Assembly: GCA_030019105.1 (NCBI GenBank)
Contig: JASEGY010000032.1
Location: 1,111-12,913, forward strand
DNA length: 11,803 nt
Reading direction: 5' to 3'
Origin: a bacterium
Lineage (GTDB): Bacteria > UBA9089 > JASEGY01
This document shows positions 1 to 7,093 of this stretch, piece by piece; positions within the stretch are counted from its first letter, which is position 1, and the number at the start of each line of letters is the position of its first letter. The translations under genes were made by a program, and so were the position numbers. The notes under the pieces were generated by a model that had not been told where the DNA came from, searched no databases, and saw nothing but the letters and a program-made list of their open reading frames with translations.

Positions 1-129
1 ACCATACCGGCTTTCGAACCGGTCAGGATAGACCTGGATGAACTCTTCAAAGTTCTTCTCGATAATCCGGTAGAACTTTGAGGCTTTAGGCTGCCGCTGT
101 CTATATACTCCCTTGAGGGTTGTAGCCAT
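1..129 (-). CDS. IS91-type transposase, N-terminal fragment (runs off window)
   Basis: This is the first 43 codons of a minus-strand gene that leaves the window at its left edge. It starts at ATG 129-127, with a GGAG ribosome site at 140-137, 7 nt upstream. The product begins MATTLKGVYRQRQPKASKFY and continues with an aromatic and acidic stretch ending in ERF/DRFESRYG-type residues. From memory this matches the segment just before the zinc-binding domain of IS91-family (rolling-circle, HUH-type) transposases, which usually read Y.PR.P..S..Y..VE..FEEF..VY..RF...YG. The zinc-finger cysteines and the catalytic HUH and tyrosine motifs would lie outside the window, so neither family nor intactness can be confirmed. 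The gene is transcribed away from everything else here. Confidence 0.7.
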   Translation of the reverse strand, partial: MATTLKGVYRQRQPKASKFYRIIEKNFEEFIQVYPDRFESRYG

Positions 130-142
130 AGAAAAACTCCAG

Positions 143-202
143 TAACAAAACTCCGGAGAATTCGGCTCTCTTTAACAAAACTCCAGAGAATTCGGCTCTC
201 TT
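143..202. repeat. two 30-bp direct tandem repeats upstream of the transposase gene
   Basis: The 30-bp unit at 143-172 is repeated at 173-202 with one difference (CTCCGGAG versus CTCCAGAG). Each unit runs from TAACAAAACTCC to ATTCGGCTCTCTT. A shorter echo (AAAACTCCAG) lies at 133-142, next to the transposase start. The repeats sit in the transposase 5' region, so they may be part of the element's end or bind its transposase or a regulator. That role is inferred. Confidence 0.75.
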
Positions 203-206
203 AAGT

Positions 207-265
207 GTAAGAAAAGCTCTTACTATTAAGATCGTCAAGCTCCCTGGGAAACTGAAGACTTTCCC
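207..265. other. two small hairpins, possible end region of the IS91-type element
   Basis: GTAAGA at 207-212 pairs with TCTTAC at 218-223 (5-nt loop). GGGAAA at 246-251 pairs with TTTCCC at 260-265 (8-nt loop). IS91-type elements lack terminal inverted repeats but carry subterminal hairpins, and these lie on the 5' side of the transposase gene, where the terIS end would be expected. The exact element boundary cannot be placed without a second copy. Neither hairpin is followed by a convincing T-run. Confidence 0.3.
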
Positions 266-308
266 TGAGAATACAAGTGGGCAGTCAATGGTCTTTTGTG
301 AAATAAGA

Positions 309-337
309 TTGACAAAGTCTATTTGATGTGCTATTAT
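309..337 (+). promoter_or_regulatory. sigma-70 type promoter of the 1066-aa secreted protein gene
   Basis: A consensus -35 TTGACA at 309-314 is followed, after exactly 17 nt, by -10 TATTAT at 332-337. TG at 329-330 gives an extended -10. Transcription would begin near 343-346, leaving a leader of about 450 nt before the ATG at 797. No other coding frame with a good ribosome site lies between. Confidence 0.65.
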
Positions 338-344
338 TCAAGCA

Positions 345-796
345 GGAAGGTATCTGAGCAGCAATTTATTGCGGGCAACCCTGACAACCGTGGGCAATCG
401 ATAGATAAGTCAAGAGAGCAATTAGACTTGCAACCCGAGAGGATCGCCTAACCTGAGGATTCAGCGGACGGGCTTACCGCCGGGGAGCGTTCCGAAAAAG
501 CTTCCTATGCCGTTTATGCATAACAAAGTAAAGAATAAGCAAACCTGCAGCCGCAAGGTGGTAGCTGAGTCAGAGCAAGGTCTGAAAGCAAGGTGGTTGG
601 TTTGCCGCCCAGGGTTAGCTGTAGTTGTCGGAATAGCAAGCCTACTGCGGACAAAGTTGACAATCGTGGGCAACTCCACAACCGCAAGGTGGTAACAAGG
701 TCTGAAAGCAGCGTAGTTGGTTTGTCACGCAGGGGTCGTTTTGCTGTCGGAGCAGCAGCCTATTGCGGACAGACTTATCAACGAAGGAGGATAAAG
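345..796 (+). promoter_or_regulatory. long untranslated leader, possibly structured RNA
   Basis: There are about 450 nt between the predicted start of transcription and the ATG at 797, with no credible gene. The stretch is richer in G+C than the flanking intergenic DNA and has many short self-complementary pairs: AAGTC/GACTT around 410-435, CTGA/TCAG near 452-461, GCGG/CCGC near 463-482, and GGAGC/GCTTCC near 484-507. Two degenerate repeats follow at 551-782. A shorter related patch near 383-400 (GACAACCGTGGGCAATCG) matches 658-674 (GACAATCGTGGGCAACT). It matches no riboswitch class I can name. The frame of the downstream gene stays open back to 593, but that extension reads as arginine-, serine- and valine-rich low-quality sequence ahead of a clear signal peptide. 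Confidence 0.4.
551..782 (+). repeat. two diverged tandem units of about 120 nt in the leader
   Basis: Unit 1 starts at 551 and unit 2 at 682, both with CCGCAAGGTGGTA. AAGGTCTGAAAGCA at 577 and 697, GTTGGTTTG at 596 and 716, and GTCGGA near 627 and 746 keep a spacing of 119-120 nt; unit 1 has about 11 extra bases near its start. In unit 1 TTGTC (625-629) can pair with GACAA (650-654). In unit 2 CTGTC (744-748) can pair with GACAG (768-772). The T-A to C-G change keeps the outer pair, which suggests selection on RNA shape, though one pair is thin evidence. Confidence 0.55.
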
Positions 797-3700
797 ATGT
801 TTTTTAGGCAAATAGGCCAAGGGGCGATGGTTCTGCTCTTTTTATTCGACCTTGCCGTGTTTCCTGTCCGGGCGGAGGTAATTTATTTCGCTGACGATTT
901 TGAGAAAGGGCTTGATAAATGGTATAGTTGGGATTCCTGGGGGCTTACTAATTCCCTATATCGGAGTGGTAGTTATTCCCTCACCGATAGTCCGGATGGT
1001 GATTATGCCAATAATGCAGATGCCATCGTAACTATTACCGGTGATATTGACCTCTCTGCCTCCACTTCTCCTGTATTGACCTTCTGGCATAGATACTCTA
1101 TTGGATGGTATGATTATGCCTCTGTAGAGATTTCTACAGATGGAGGGGAGACATGGTCTGAATTAAGGAAGCTGTCTTCTGGTGATCAGAGTACCTGGAC
1201 ATTGGAACAGATTGACCTGAGCGATTACAAAACCTATCCGGTGAAGATAAATTTCAGGTTACAGGAATCTGGCTCCTACGAAGGTGACGGTTGGTATATT
1301 GATGATGTGGAGATAAAGGAAAGAGATGAGGCTACCTTATCCCTTCCCTTTCATGACAGTTTTGAGAATGGGCCTGGCCACTGGATAGTAAGTGGTTGGG
1401 ACTGGGACTTGACCACAGCCACTTCTCTCAGTGGCAGTCATTGTCTTACTGACAGTCCGGATGAAAATTATCCCAATAATGCCAGGGCCATCATAACCCT
1501 GGCAGGCTGCCTGGACCTCTCTGCCTCCACTTCTCCTGTATTGCTCTTCTGGCATAAATATTCCATTGGATGGGGCGATTATGGGGAGGTGGAGATTTCT
1601 ACGGATGGAGGGACGACCTGGTCTGAATTAAAGAAGTGGTCTTCCGGTGATCAGAAGACATGGACATTGGAGCAGATTGAGCTGAGTAATTACAAGACCT
1701 CTCAGGTAAAGGTAAGATTCCGGTTAGCCGAAACCGGTTTGTCCGAAGCTGACGGCTGGTATATTGATGATGTGATCATAACGGATATTGATTTATCTCC
1801 TGACCAACATCACCCACAGACGGTCATAGATTCCTTTACGGCCGATCCTGCTTCTGGTAAGCCACCGCTGAGTGTGGCCTTCATCTGTGAGGCCCATGAC
1901 ATCGATGGCTATATCATCTTGTATCGCTGGGACTTTGACGGAGACGGCCATATGGACAAGACCACCACTACCGGTTCAATCAGCCAGGAGTACCGGAAGC
2001 GAGGCATATATCAGGTCAACTGCACCCTTCTAAATAACCGGGGGGCCATAGCCACGGCTGGCCCGCTGACAATCACTATAGATGAAATTCTGCCCCGGAT
2101 ACCCCAAATATTTGTGGCTCCTACAAGCCACGACTTCGGGGATGTCCCGATAGGAAGCCCCTCAGCGCCTCAGATATTCACCATCTCTAACCCAGGTAAA
2201 GCAGACCTGGTAATAGGCTCAATCACTCTTACTCCAGATGCCTCTAAGTTCAGTCTTCAGAAGGATAACTGTTCAGGCCGGACATTAGCGCCCTCAAGAA
2301 CATGCACCCTCAAGGTGGTCTTTTCACCCACATCGCCAGGCTCAAAGGGGACAAATATCACCATTGCTTCCAATGACCCGGCTGCTTCCACCTTGAATCT
2401 GCCCTTAAGGGGAACAGCACCTGAGATAGCCCCTTTATTACCCCCCACCCTTGTCACGGCTACTGCTGGAGATGGAAAGGTGACCCTCAGTTGGGTTCCT
2501 GTTCCAGGGGAAACATCATACCATATCTACTGGGCAACAACATCAGGTGTTAGCCGGGCCACAGGCACAAAGATATCTAACGTTACCAGCCCCTATATTC
2601 ACTCAGGCCTCAAGAATAACACCACCTATTACTATGTGGTAACAGCAGAAAATAGCTATAGTGAAAGTGATGAGTCGGATGAGGTAAAGCAGACTCCTTA
2701 TCGCCAGGCCGCAACTTTTGCCCGTATTATTGGAAAGCCTGGTTATGATCGCTTTCTCCATCTGGTAAAGGCGCCAGACGGAAGCCTTATAAGTATTGGT
2801 TCTACTAATGACAGTAAGTTAGCCGTTGTGCTCAAATTTAATCCTGAAGGAGACATCATCTGGCAGAAATCCTTTGGATTTGATAGCTACAAGGGTTATT
2901 TTAGCCAGGCCAGGCTTATTTCATCAGACTTAGCCATGGTCTCTGGTTGGGCTTATCCCTTAGGGGATTATGCTCAGGATGCCTTCCTGGGAAAGCTCAA
3001 CATAAACACAGGGAATATGGAAGAGCATAAGTTTTACCACGATACAAGTGATGGTCATAACTGGTTTAATGATGGGATCATTGCCTCTGCCGGCGGATTT
3101 ATTGGCCTGGGTAAAGGATGGGATGGTCAGGATAGACTACACCTTATCAAGCTTGACTACAACCTTAATAAGAAATGGGAAAAATCCTTTAGCTTTGGCT
3201 CCAATCTTAACAATGTTGGTGTTTCTATAATTGAGGACGGCGGATACTACTACCTGGCCGGTTTTACATGTTATAATAAAGAAGATGAGGGATATACAAC
3301 AGATATGGTTATAATGAAACTGGACTCTTCAGGGAATAAAGTCTGGTATAAAGTTATAGGTGGGCCAGGCAATGATGGAGGAAGATTCGAAGACAACACT
3401 TTGTATTCGCGGATGTCAAAGATAATAAAGACACAGGATAATCACTATGCCTTTATTGCTCAAACGGAAAGCTTTGGCACAAATACGGCTTTGCTCCTGA
3501 TCAGCTTTGATCCGGATGGGAGCATTATTGCTGCCAGGCTTATCGATGGCCCTGGAAAAAAAACTATCCAGCCAACTACTAATGTCGTGGCTCAGGCTCC
3601 TGATGGTAGTTTCATTGTTGGTTTCACCTCAGACAATAATGGGGTTATTATCAAGATAGATTCGGACTTAACTAACATCCTCTGGCAAAGGAGGTACTTT

Positions 3701-3997
3701 GCCGGAGAGTATACTTGTCTTTCCGGAGTTTTTGCTGATAATTCAAGCCTATATGTGGTGGGAAGGGTGGAATCGGCTGGAGAGTCGGATGCCCTGATAA
3801 TGAAAACAGATTTAGATGGCCATGTTTTTGACCCCTGTGTGAATTCAATAGAGGCTGGTGACCTTACCATTTCTGATGTGACGATTTCTGAAATGCTTAT
3901 TCCCTGTCAGGAAGGCGCAGTCAATACCCAGGAGGTAACCGATAGAATAGTAACCATTCAGGATGCCGCTCTGGGGCCAATATGCGTGGAGCGTTAA
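797..3997 (+). CDS. secreted multidomain protein (2x MAM-like, PKD, ASH/anchor-D-like, FN3, propeller-like)
   Basis: The start is ATG 797, preceded by AAGGAGG (784-790) with 6-nt spacing. It opens a signal peptide (MFFRQIGQGAMVLLFLF... to VRA, about residue 26). The product has 1066 aa. In order: two tandem MAM/immune-inhibitor-A-like jelly-roll modules (about 33-175 and 187-330), each with S.DGG.TW and GWYIDDV motifs; a PKD domain (about 341-428, DFDGDG); an ASH or 'choice-of-anchor D' type domain (about 435-540, FG.V..GS...Q.FTI.N); a fibronectin type III domain (about 546-635, TLSW, YYYVV.A.N); then about 380 residues of repeated blades of the type GDIIWQKSFG, DG..Y.AG.T, K.DS.GN..W, resembling a beta-propeller. 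The C-terminal 55 residues carry three cysteines. No catalytic residues, LPxTG or membrane tail are seen, so it is probably a released or surface-attached binding or adhesion protein. It converges with the secretin operon. Confidence 0.85.
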   Translation: MFFRQIGQGAMVLLFLFDLAVFPVRAEVIYFADDFEKGLDKWYSWDSWGLTNSLYRSGSYSLTDSPDGDYANNADAIVTITGDIDLSASTSPVLTFWHRYSIGWYDYASVEISTDGGETWSELRKLSSGDQSTWTLEQIDLSDYKTYPVKINFRLQESGSYEGDGWYIDDVEIKERDEATLSLPFHDSFENGPGHWIVSGWDWDLTTATSLSGSHCLTDSPDENYPNNARAIITLAGCLDLSASTSPVLLFWHKYSIGWGDYGEVEISTDGGTTWSELKKWSSGDQKTWTLEQIELSNYKTSQVKVRFRLAETGLSEADGWYIDDVIITDIDLSPDQHHPQTVIDSFTADPASGKPPLSVAFICEAHDIDGYIILYRWDFDGDGHMDKTTTTGSISQEYRKRGIYQVNCTLLNNRGAIATAGPLTITIDEILPRIPQIFVAPTSHDFGDVPIGSPSAPQIFTISNPGKADLVIGSITLTPDASKFSLQKDNCSGRTLAPSRTCTLKVVFSPTSPGSKGTNITIASNDPAASTLNLPLRGTAPEIAPLLPPTLVTATAGDGKVTLSWVPVPGETSYHIYWATTSGVSRATGTKISNVTSPYIHSGLKNNTTYYYVVTAENSYSESDESDEVKQTPYRQAATFARIIGKPGYDRFLHLVKAPDGSLISIGSTNDSKLAVVLKFNPEGDIIWQKSFGFDSYKGYFSQARLISSDLAMVSGWAYPLGDYAQDAFLGKLNINTGNMEEHKFYHDTSDGHNWFNDGIIASAGGFIGLGKGWDGQDRLHLIKLDYNLNKKWEKSFSFGSNLNNVGVSIIEDGGYYYLAGFTCYNKEDEGYTTDMVIMKLDSSGNKVWYKVIGGPGNDGGRFEDNTLYSRMSKIIKTQDNHYAFIAQTESFGTNTALLLISFDPDGSIIAARLIDGPGKKTIQPTTNVVAQAPDGSFIVGFTSDNNGVIIKIDSDLTNILWQRRYFAGEYTCLSGVFADNSSLYVVGRVESAGESDALIMKTDLDGHVFDPCVNSIEAGDLTISDVTISEMLIPCQEGAVNTQEVTDRIVTIQDAALGPICVER
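893..1780 (+). repeat. in-frame tandem duplication of the MAM-like module
   Basis: The two N-terminal modules repeat with a period of 155 codons (465 bp). A 30-nt stretch is identical at 1049-1078 and 1514-1543 (GACCTCTCTGCC...), and both modules share the blocks LSASTSPVL, FWH.YSIGW, VEISTDGG, TWTLEQI and GWYIDDV. The rest has diverged at many positions, so this is an intragenic duplication that is not very recent. Confidence 0.85.
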
Positions 3998-4030
3998 GCT
4001 TAAGCGTTATTACACTTATACGCTCCACGC
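3984..4030. terminator. inverted repeat between convergent genes, possible bidirectional terminator
   Basis: GCGTGGAGCG (3984-3993) is perfectly complementary to CGCTCCACGC (4021-4030), with a 27-nt loop that holds the palindrome TTAAGCTTAA (3994-4003). The left arm forms the last codons of the plus-strand gene, and the right arm ends one base before the secretin stop codon. Position and symmetry suit a shared terminator, but neither strand has a T-run after the stem. It may instead be a dispersed repeat. Confidence 0.4.
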
Positions 4031-4031
4031 T

Positions 4032-5246
4032 CTATTCTTCACTAATGCCGCCTCTAAGGCCGCCTTCAGCATAATGAATGATTCTCGGGGTGATAAAGAT
4101 TATCAGTTCTGTTTCATATGAGGTCCTGGTTGTCTTTTTAAAAAAAGCCCCAAGAAGAGGAATGCGGCTTATAAATGGGATTCGTGAAACGTTATCTTCT
4201 TCATGTTCCTGAATTAATCCACCGATAGCGATAGTCTGACCATCCCTGGCCGTAATAGTTGTCTTTATCTTTCTACGACCTATAACCGGTGGTTTATCAC
4301 CCGCCAGTGTTCCACCAATTACTTCACTTACCTCTGACTCAACTTGCAAAATAATATTCTTATCTTCAGTCACAAAGGGGGTAAATCTCATGTCCACACC
4401 TGCTTTTACCGATTGAAGCCTGGTAATTTCTCTATCTACAGGACCTGAAGTCAAAGAGATATACTTTTCCGTACCAATGGTAATCTCTGCTGTCTCAGTA
4501 TCCTGAGCTAATATCTTGGGATTGGCCCGAGTTTTTGCTTTACCTTGCTCAATTAAAGCCCTTATGGTTAGTAAGGCCTTATGAGCAAAATCACCGGCTT
4601 TTTGGTAAGTTAATTTGCCTGTAAGGCTGCTTAATTCAGCCGAAACCTCCTCTCCTGCCCCCTCCCAGTCCATACCCAGGCTCTTACTGACATCTAATGA
4701 TACTTCGCTGATCAATACCTCCAGGAGTATTTGTCTGCGCCTTTTATCAAGCAAATCAAAGTTATCTCTGATCCGTTCAATTATATTATCAGGAGCAGTA
4801 ATAGTAATAAGATTTCGATCTTTACTCAGCCTGATATAAGGCGCATAAGAAGCCGGTATAAGCTGAAGTAAATCTTCTGCTTTAAGATGCTTTAGTTTAT
4901 ATCTTTCCGTCCGGCTGGAAATATTGAAGGAAGGGCTTTGTGGGTTAGTTCCGCCGACTAAATAATAGTCTTCCACCTGACAAAATGTATAACCAAGCGG
5001 GAAAAGAAGCATTTTCAAGGCCTTCTCTAAGGGGACTTCTTCTAACTCCAAAGAGACCACCCCTTGAACCGTAGGATCGGGGATAATAGGAACCTGTATT
5101 TGAGACGAAATATCCCGTAAGGCCTGGCGAAGGTCCGCTTCGATAAAGACATTACTTATCAATATTTCTTTTTCTTCCTCTCCGCCGACTAATGAGGGAA
5201 AACACAGGCCCACCACTATCAGAAGGATTTTCAGACAGGTTTTCAT
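4032..5246 (-). CDS. short secretin (GspD/PilQ superfamily) outer-membrane channel
   Basis: The product has 404 aa and a signal peptide (MKTCLKILLIVVGLCFPSLVGG). Residues about 27-98 form an STN/N0-like domain (VFIEADLRQALRDIS...LEEVPLEKALKMLL). Residues about 113-168 form one secretin N1-like (KH-fold) repeat. Residues about 170-391 form the secretin barrel domain: ILLEVLISEVSLD, KTRANPKILAQDTETAEI, TARDGQTIAIGGLI, then IPFISRIPLLGAFF and ETELIIFITPRII, which are hallmark secretin motifs. Secretins form multimeric gates in the outer membrane for type II and III secretion, type IV pili or phage. This one has a single N1 repeat and is much shorter than GspD or PilQ (usually 600-750 aa). Its ATG overlaps the TGA of the upstream gene (ATGA, 5243-5246), so the two are translationally linked. 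No pilotin, ATPase or inner-membrane partner lies in the window. Confidence 0.92.
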   Translation of the reverse strand: MKTCLKILLIVVGLCFPSLVGGEEEKEILISNVFIEADLRQALRDISSQIQVPIIPDPTVQGVVSLELEEVPLEKALKMLLFPLGYTFCQVEDYYLVGGTNPQSPSFNISSRTERYKLKHLKAEDLLQLIPASYAPYIRLSKDRNLITITAPDNIIERIRDNFDLLDKRRRQILLEVLISEVSLDVSKSLGMDWEGAGEEVSAELSSLTGKLTYQKAGDFAHKALLTIRALIEQGKAKTRANPKILAQDTETAEITIGTEKYISLTSGPVDREITRLQSVKAGVDMRFTPFVTEDKNIILQVESEVSEVIGGTLAGDKPPVIGRRKIKTTITARDGQTIAIGGLIQEHEEDNVSRIPFISRIPLLGAFFKKTTRTSYETELIIFITPRIIHYAEGGLRGGISEE

Positions 5247-6802
5247 TTAATCCTGAACTCCTCTTTTGTATAAAGTGATTCCTTTTCATTATAATCTATC
5301 TTAATTGAAACAGTATACTTTCCGGAAGATAGAGACTTTTCAGGAGAGTGATAACTGGCCCTCATCTCAACCACATCTCCAGGCATCACCGGATGCTCTT
5401 TAAATAAAACTTTTCCTACTTCTTGAAGATTTCTATACATAATCTTGGCCTCACCTCTGGGGTTAAGGGCTACATTCCCCTCATTGAGAAAGGCCACCTT
5501 TAGATCAATCTTTTTCTTGCCTGGAGTTATTTCTACCTCTCCTAATTCCCCTGCTTCTTTTATAGTTTTTGAAACAAGCGCCTCTATTTTCACTTTCTGC
5601 TGCTCAGAAAGTATATACTCTGTTTCTACTGACTCTATGGTTAAGATAAGGCTTCCATACAACCCGCCTGCCTTCTCTTTATCTACTTTGAACATAAGGT
5701 TTATACCTTTTTCCCCGCCAGGATTAAGGATTACCTCCTCTGGTCTAATCTTCAGGATATTATTTAAAGAATAGGGGGTCTGGCCGGCCTTAAGATATCT
5801 TATTTTTCCCTCCCGGTCATAAGAAATATCACCCAGTTCTGCTTTTATTTTTAATGTTTCCATCTCCTCGTTTTTCAACCGAAGAGGCACAGAGCGGTAT
5901 CCACCTGGCGGGATTTCAACTTTTATCTGGGCCGGAGTTACTTCCAGGGCTATAGTAGAAGCGTTGGCGCTGGTTTCAGAAGAGGCTTCCCTCTTTATCG
6001 AATCTTTTTCCTCCTCTATTCTAAACTTAAATTCTTTTGATACAGCGCTTATCTCCTGAAAGTGGATGGAGGCTGAAGCCGTATAAGTTCCTGGCTGGCA
6101 ATGCCTTTTGGGACTAAGTATAATATCATACTCAGTCTCAGGAAAAATTGCCTGCTCTACACTTAATTTTATTCTTTCAATTATCCTTTTATGTTCATCC
6201 ATTATACTTAGATACCCAAGTCCCTTCTTGACAAGGATATTCCCCATATTGGCCACAGTACAGAGAAACCTTCTTCCCTCTTTTTCGGTTGGTGGTTGAT
6301 AGGAGATATTATTTATTTGGACTTGCTCACGTATTCTTCCAGGTATAGTTATCACGATTAGGCTGCCCATTCTCCAACGAGGGGTAATATTTATTCCTTT
6401 AGTTGGTCTTTGTTCAATTATTGCCTCACACATTACGGCGGCATAGGCGCTGCCGGAGGCAGAGCCGGGAATAGATATCTCCGCCTTAATCTCTTTTTTC
6501 TCATTCGGAAGCAGATGAAGGTATTGAGTCTCTAATCTAATCCCTTTAGCGCAGGAATATTTGGTAGAACCTAGATCGGGAAATTCTAACTTCCCCTCCC
6601 TATTTTTAGTAAGGTCTGTCGTATAAAGACGAAAATTCAGTTCCTCCGCACTATCATTTACCACGGTAAGGGTAGTCTCTCTTGTTGCCCCGGCCGGGAT
6701 GTTCATCTCCACAATTGGCGGGCCTAAAATAATAGCCATGGCCAAAGATGGGCATGAGACAGAGTAAAGGATAATAAATACACAGCTTAACCTTCTTAAC
6801 AT
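5243..6802 (-). CDS. periplasmic protein with two PapD/DUF916-like units, chaperone-like
   Basis: The product has 519 aa. The start is ATG 6802 with GGAGG at 6812-6808, 5 nt upstream. Signal peptide residues 1-23 end SLAMA. The mature protein looks like two copies of a two-domain unit. Unit 1: residues about 24-128 (LGPPIVEMNIPAGATRETTL.V.N.S...L.F) plus about 150-262 (Ig-like, TVANMGNILVKKGLG). Unit 2: about 285-395 (VTPAQIKVEIPPGGYRSVPLRLKN) plus about 403-519 (AFLNEGNVALNPRGEA). A basic and acidic linker (about 263-284) joins them. The first domain of each unit matches the pattern of PapD-type chaperone N-domains and of DUF916 (WxL-binding proteins): P..........G......V.N......F....TD......G. 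I infer binding of secreted subunits in the periplasm. It is first in a two-gene operon with the secretin. It could instead be a structural Ig-like protein. Confidence 0.75.
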   Translation of the reverse strand: MLRRLSCVFIILYSVSCPSLAMAIILGPPIVEMNIPAGATRETTLTVVNDSAEELNFRLYTTDLTKNREGKLEFPDLGSTKYSCAKGIRLETQYLHLLPNEKKEIKAEISIPGSASGSAYAAVMCEAIIEQRPTKGINITPRWRMGSLIVITIPGRIREQVQINNISYQPPTEKEGRRFLCTVANMGNILVKKGLGYLSIMDEHKRIIERIKLSVEQAIFPETEYDIILSPKRHCQPGTYTASASIHFQEISAVSKEFKFRIEEEKDSIKREASSETSANASTIALEVTPAQIKVEIPPGGYRSVPLRLKNEEMETLKIKAELGDISYDREGKIRYLKAGQTPYSLNNILKIRPEEVILNPGGEKGINLMFKVDKEKAGGLYGSLILTIESVETEYILSEQQKVKIEALVSKTIKEAGELGEVEITPGKKKIDLKVAFLNEGNVALNPRGEAKIMYRNLQEVGKVLFKEHPVMPGDVVEMRASYHSPEKSLSSGKYTVSIKIDYNEKESLYTKEEFRIK

Positions 6803-6826
6803 TCTAACCTCCCTACACCCTGAAAA

Positions 6827-6881
6827 GGCGAGACAAAATTTAGACCAGACTTATGTAAATGGTACCAGGTATCACCTCGCC
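6827..6881 (-). promoter_or_regulatory. 5' leader with closing stem, possible structured UTR
   Basis: GGCGAG at 6881-6876, right at the predicted transcript 5' end, is complementary to CTCGCC at 6832-6827, 15 nt upstream of the Shine-Dalgarno site (6812-6808). The loop holds the palindrome TGGTACCA (6867-6860) and a second TGGT near 6847 that could compete for ACCA. It could protect the mRNA 5' end or regulate translation. I recognise no riboswitch class. Confidence 0.35.
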
Positions 6882-6885
6882 AAAT

Positions 6886-6914
6886 AGTATAACATCACTC
6901 CATAAGGATGTCAA
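6886..6914 (-). promoter_or_regulatory. extended -10 sigma-70 type promoter of the chaperone-secretin operon
   Basis: On the minus strand, TTGACA (6914-6909) lies 17 nt from TATACT (6891-6886), and TG just before the -10 makes it an extended -10. The start of transcription should fall at the G run near 6881-6879, about 77 nt before the ATG. This is one of the best promoter matches in the window. Confidence 0.75.
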
Positions 6915-6945
6915 GGGAAATTAGGGGAGAAGATGTAGCCTGGCA

Positions 6946-7032
6946 AGCAAACTGAGGACAAGCCATTGACCCTGGCCTTTCCGAAAGCTCGAAGCTTTCG
7001 GAAAGGCAAATGCCTGTCCCCAGTTTACTGCT
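6946..7032. repeat. 87-nt palindromic element (REP/MITE-like)
   Basis: The centre is a perfect 15-bp inverted repeat with a 3-nt loop: GCCTTTCCGAAAGCT (6975-6989) and its complement (6993-7007). The outer ends are imperfectly inverted: AAACTGAGGACAAGCCA on the left against AAACTGGGGACAGGCA read on the other strand from the right. The whole can fold as one long hairpin. It lies between the end of one operon and the promoter of the next, and has no T-run for termination. This style is typical of dispersed REP or MITE sequences. Copies elsewhere cannot be checked from here. The 7033-7093 stretch beside it shows nothing else. Confidence 0.6.
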
Positions 7033-7093
7033 ACGTGACAGATAGATGGCAAGCTATTCTAAGACACTACTACGGACGACAGACAACTGACCT

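Noticed and set aside
143..202. CRISPR array
   Set aside because: The two units are directly adjacent without spacers, and no cas-like gene is seen.
593..796. Upstream extension of the 1066-aa protein to a start at 593
   Set aside because: The frame is open, but the start at 797 has an ideal ribosome site and begins a signal peptide; the extension would bury that signal 68 residues in and overlaps the repeated leader motifs.
345..796. Known riboswitch (c-di-GMP, glycine or cobalamin) in the leader
   Set aside because: GTCACGCAGGGG near 725 recalls the c-di-GMP-I core, but the other conserved blocks of that class, the glycine tandem motifs and the B12 box are missing.
5445..5774. 109-codon plus-strand frame
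   Set aside because: It is antisense inside the well-supported chaperone-like gene and has no recognisable domain.
5243..6802. Gram-positive WxL-binding protein setting
   Set aside because: The DUF916-like pattern is present, but the coupled secretin requires an outer membrane, and the subunits lack a clear WxL domain.
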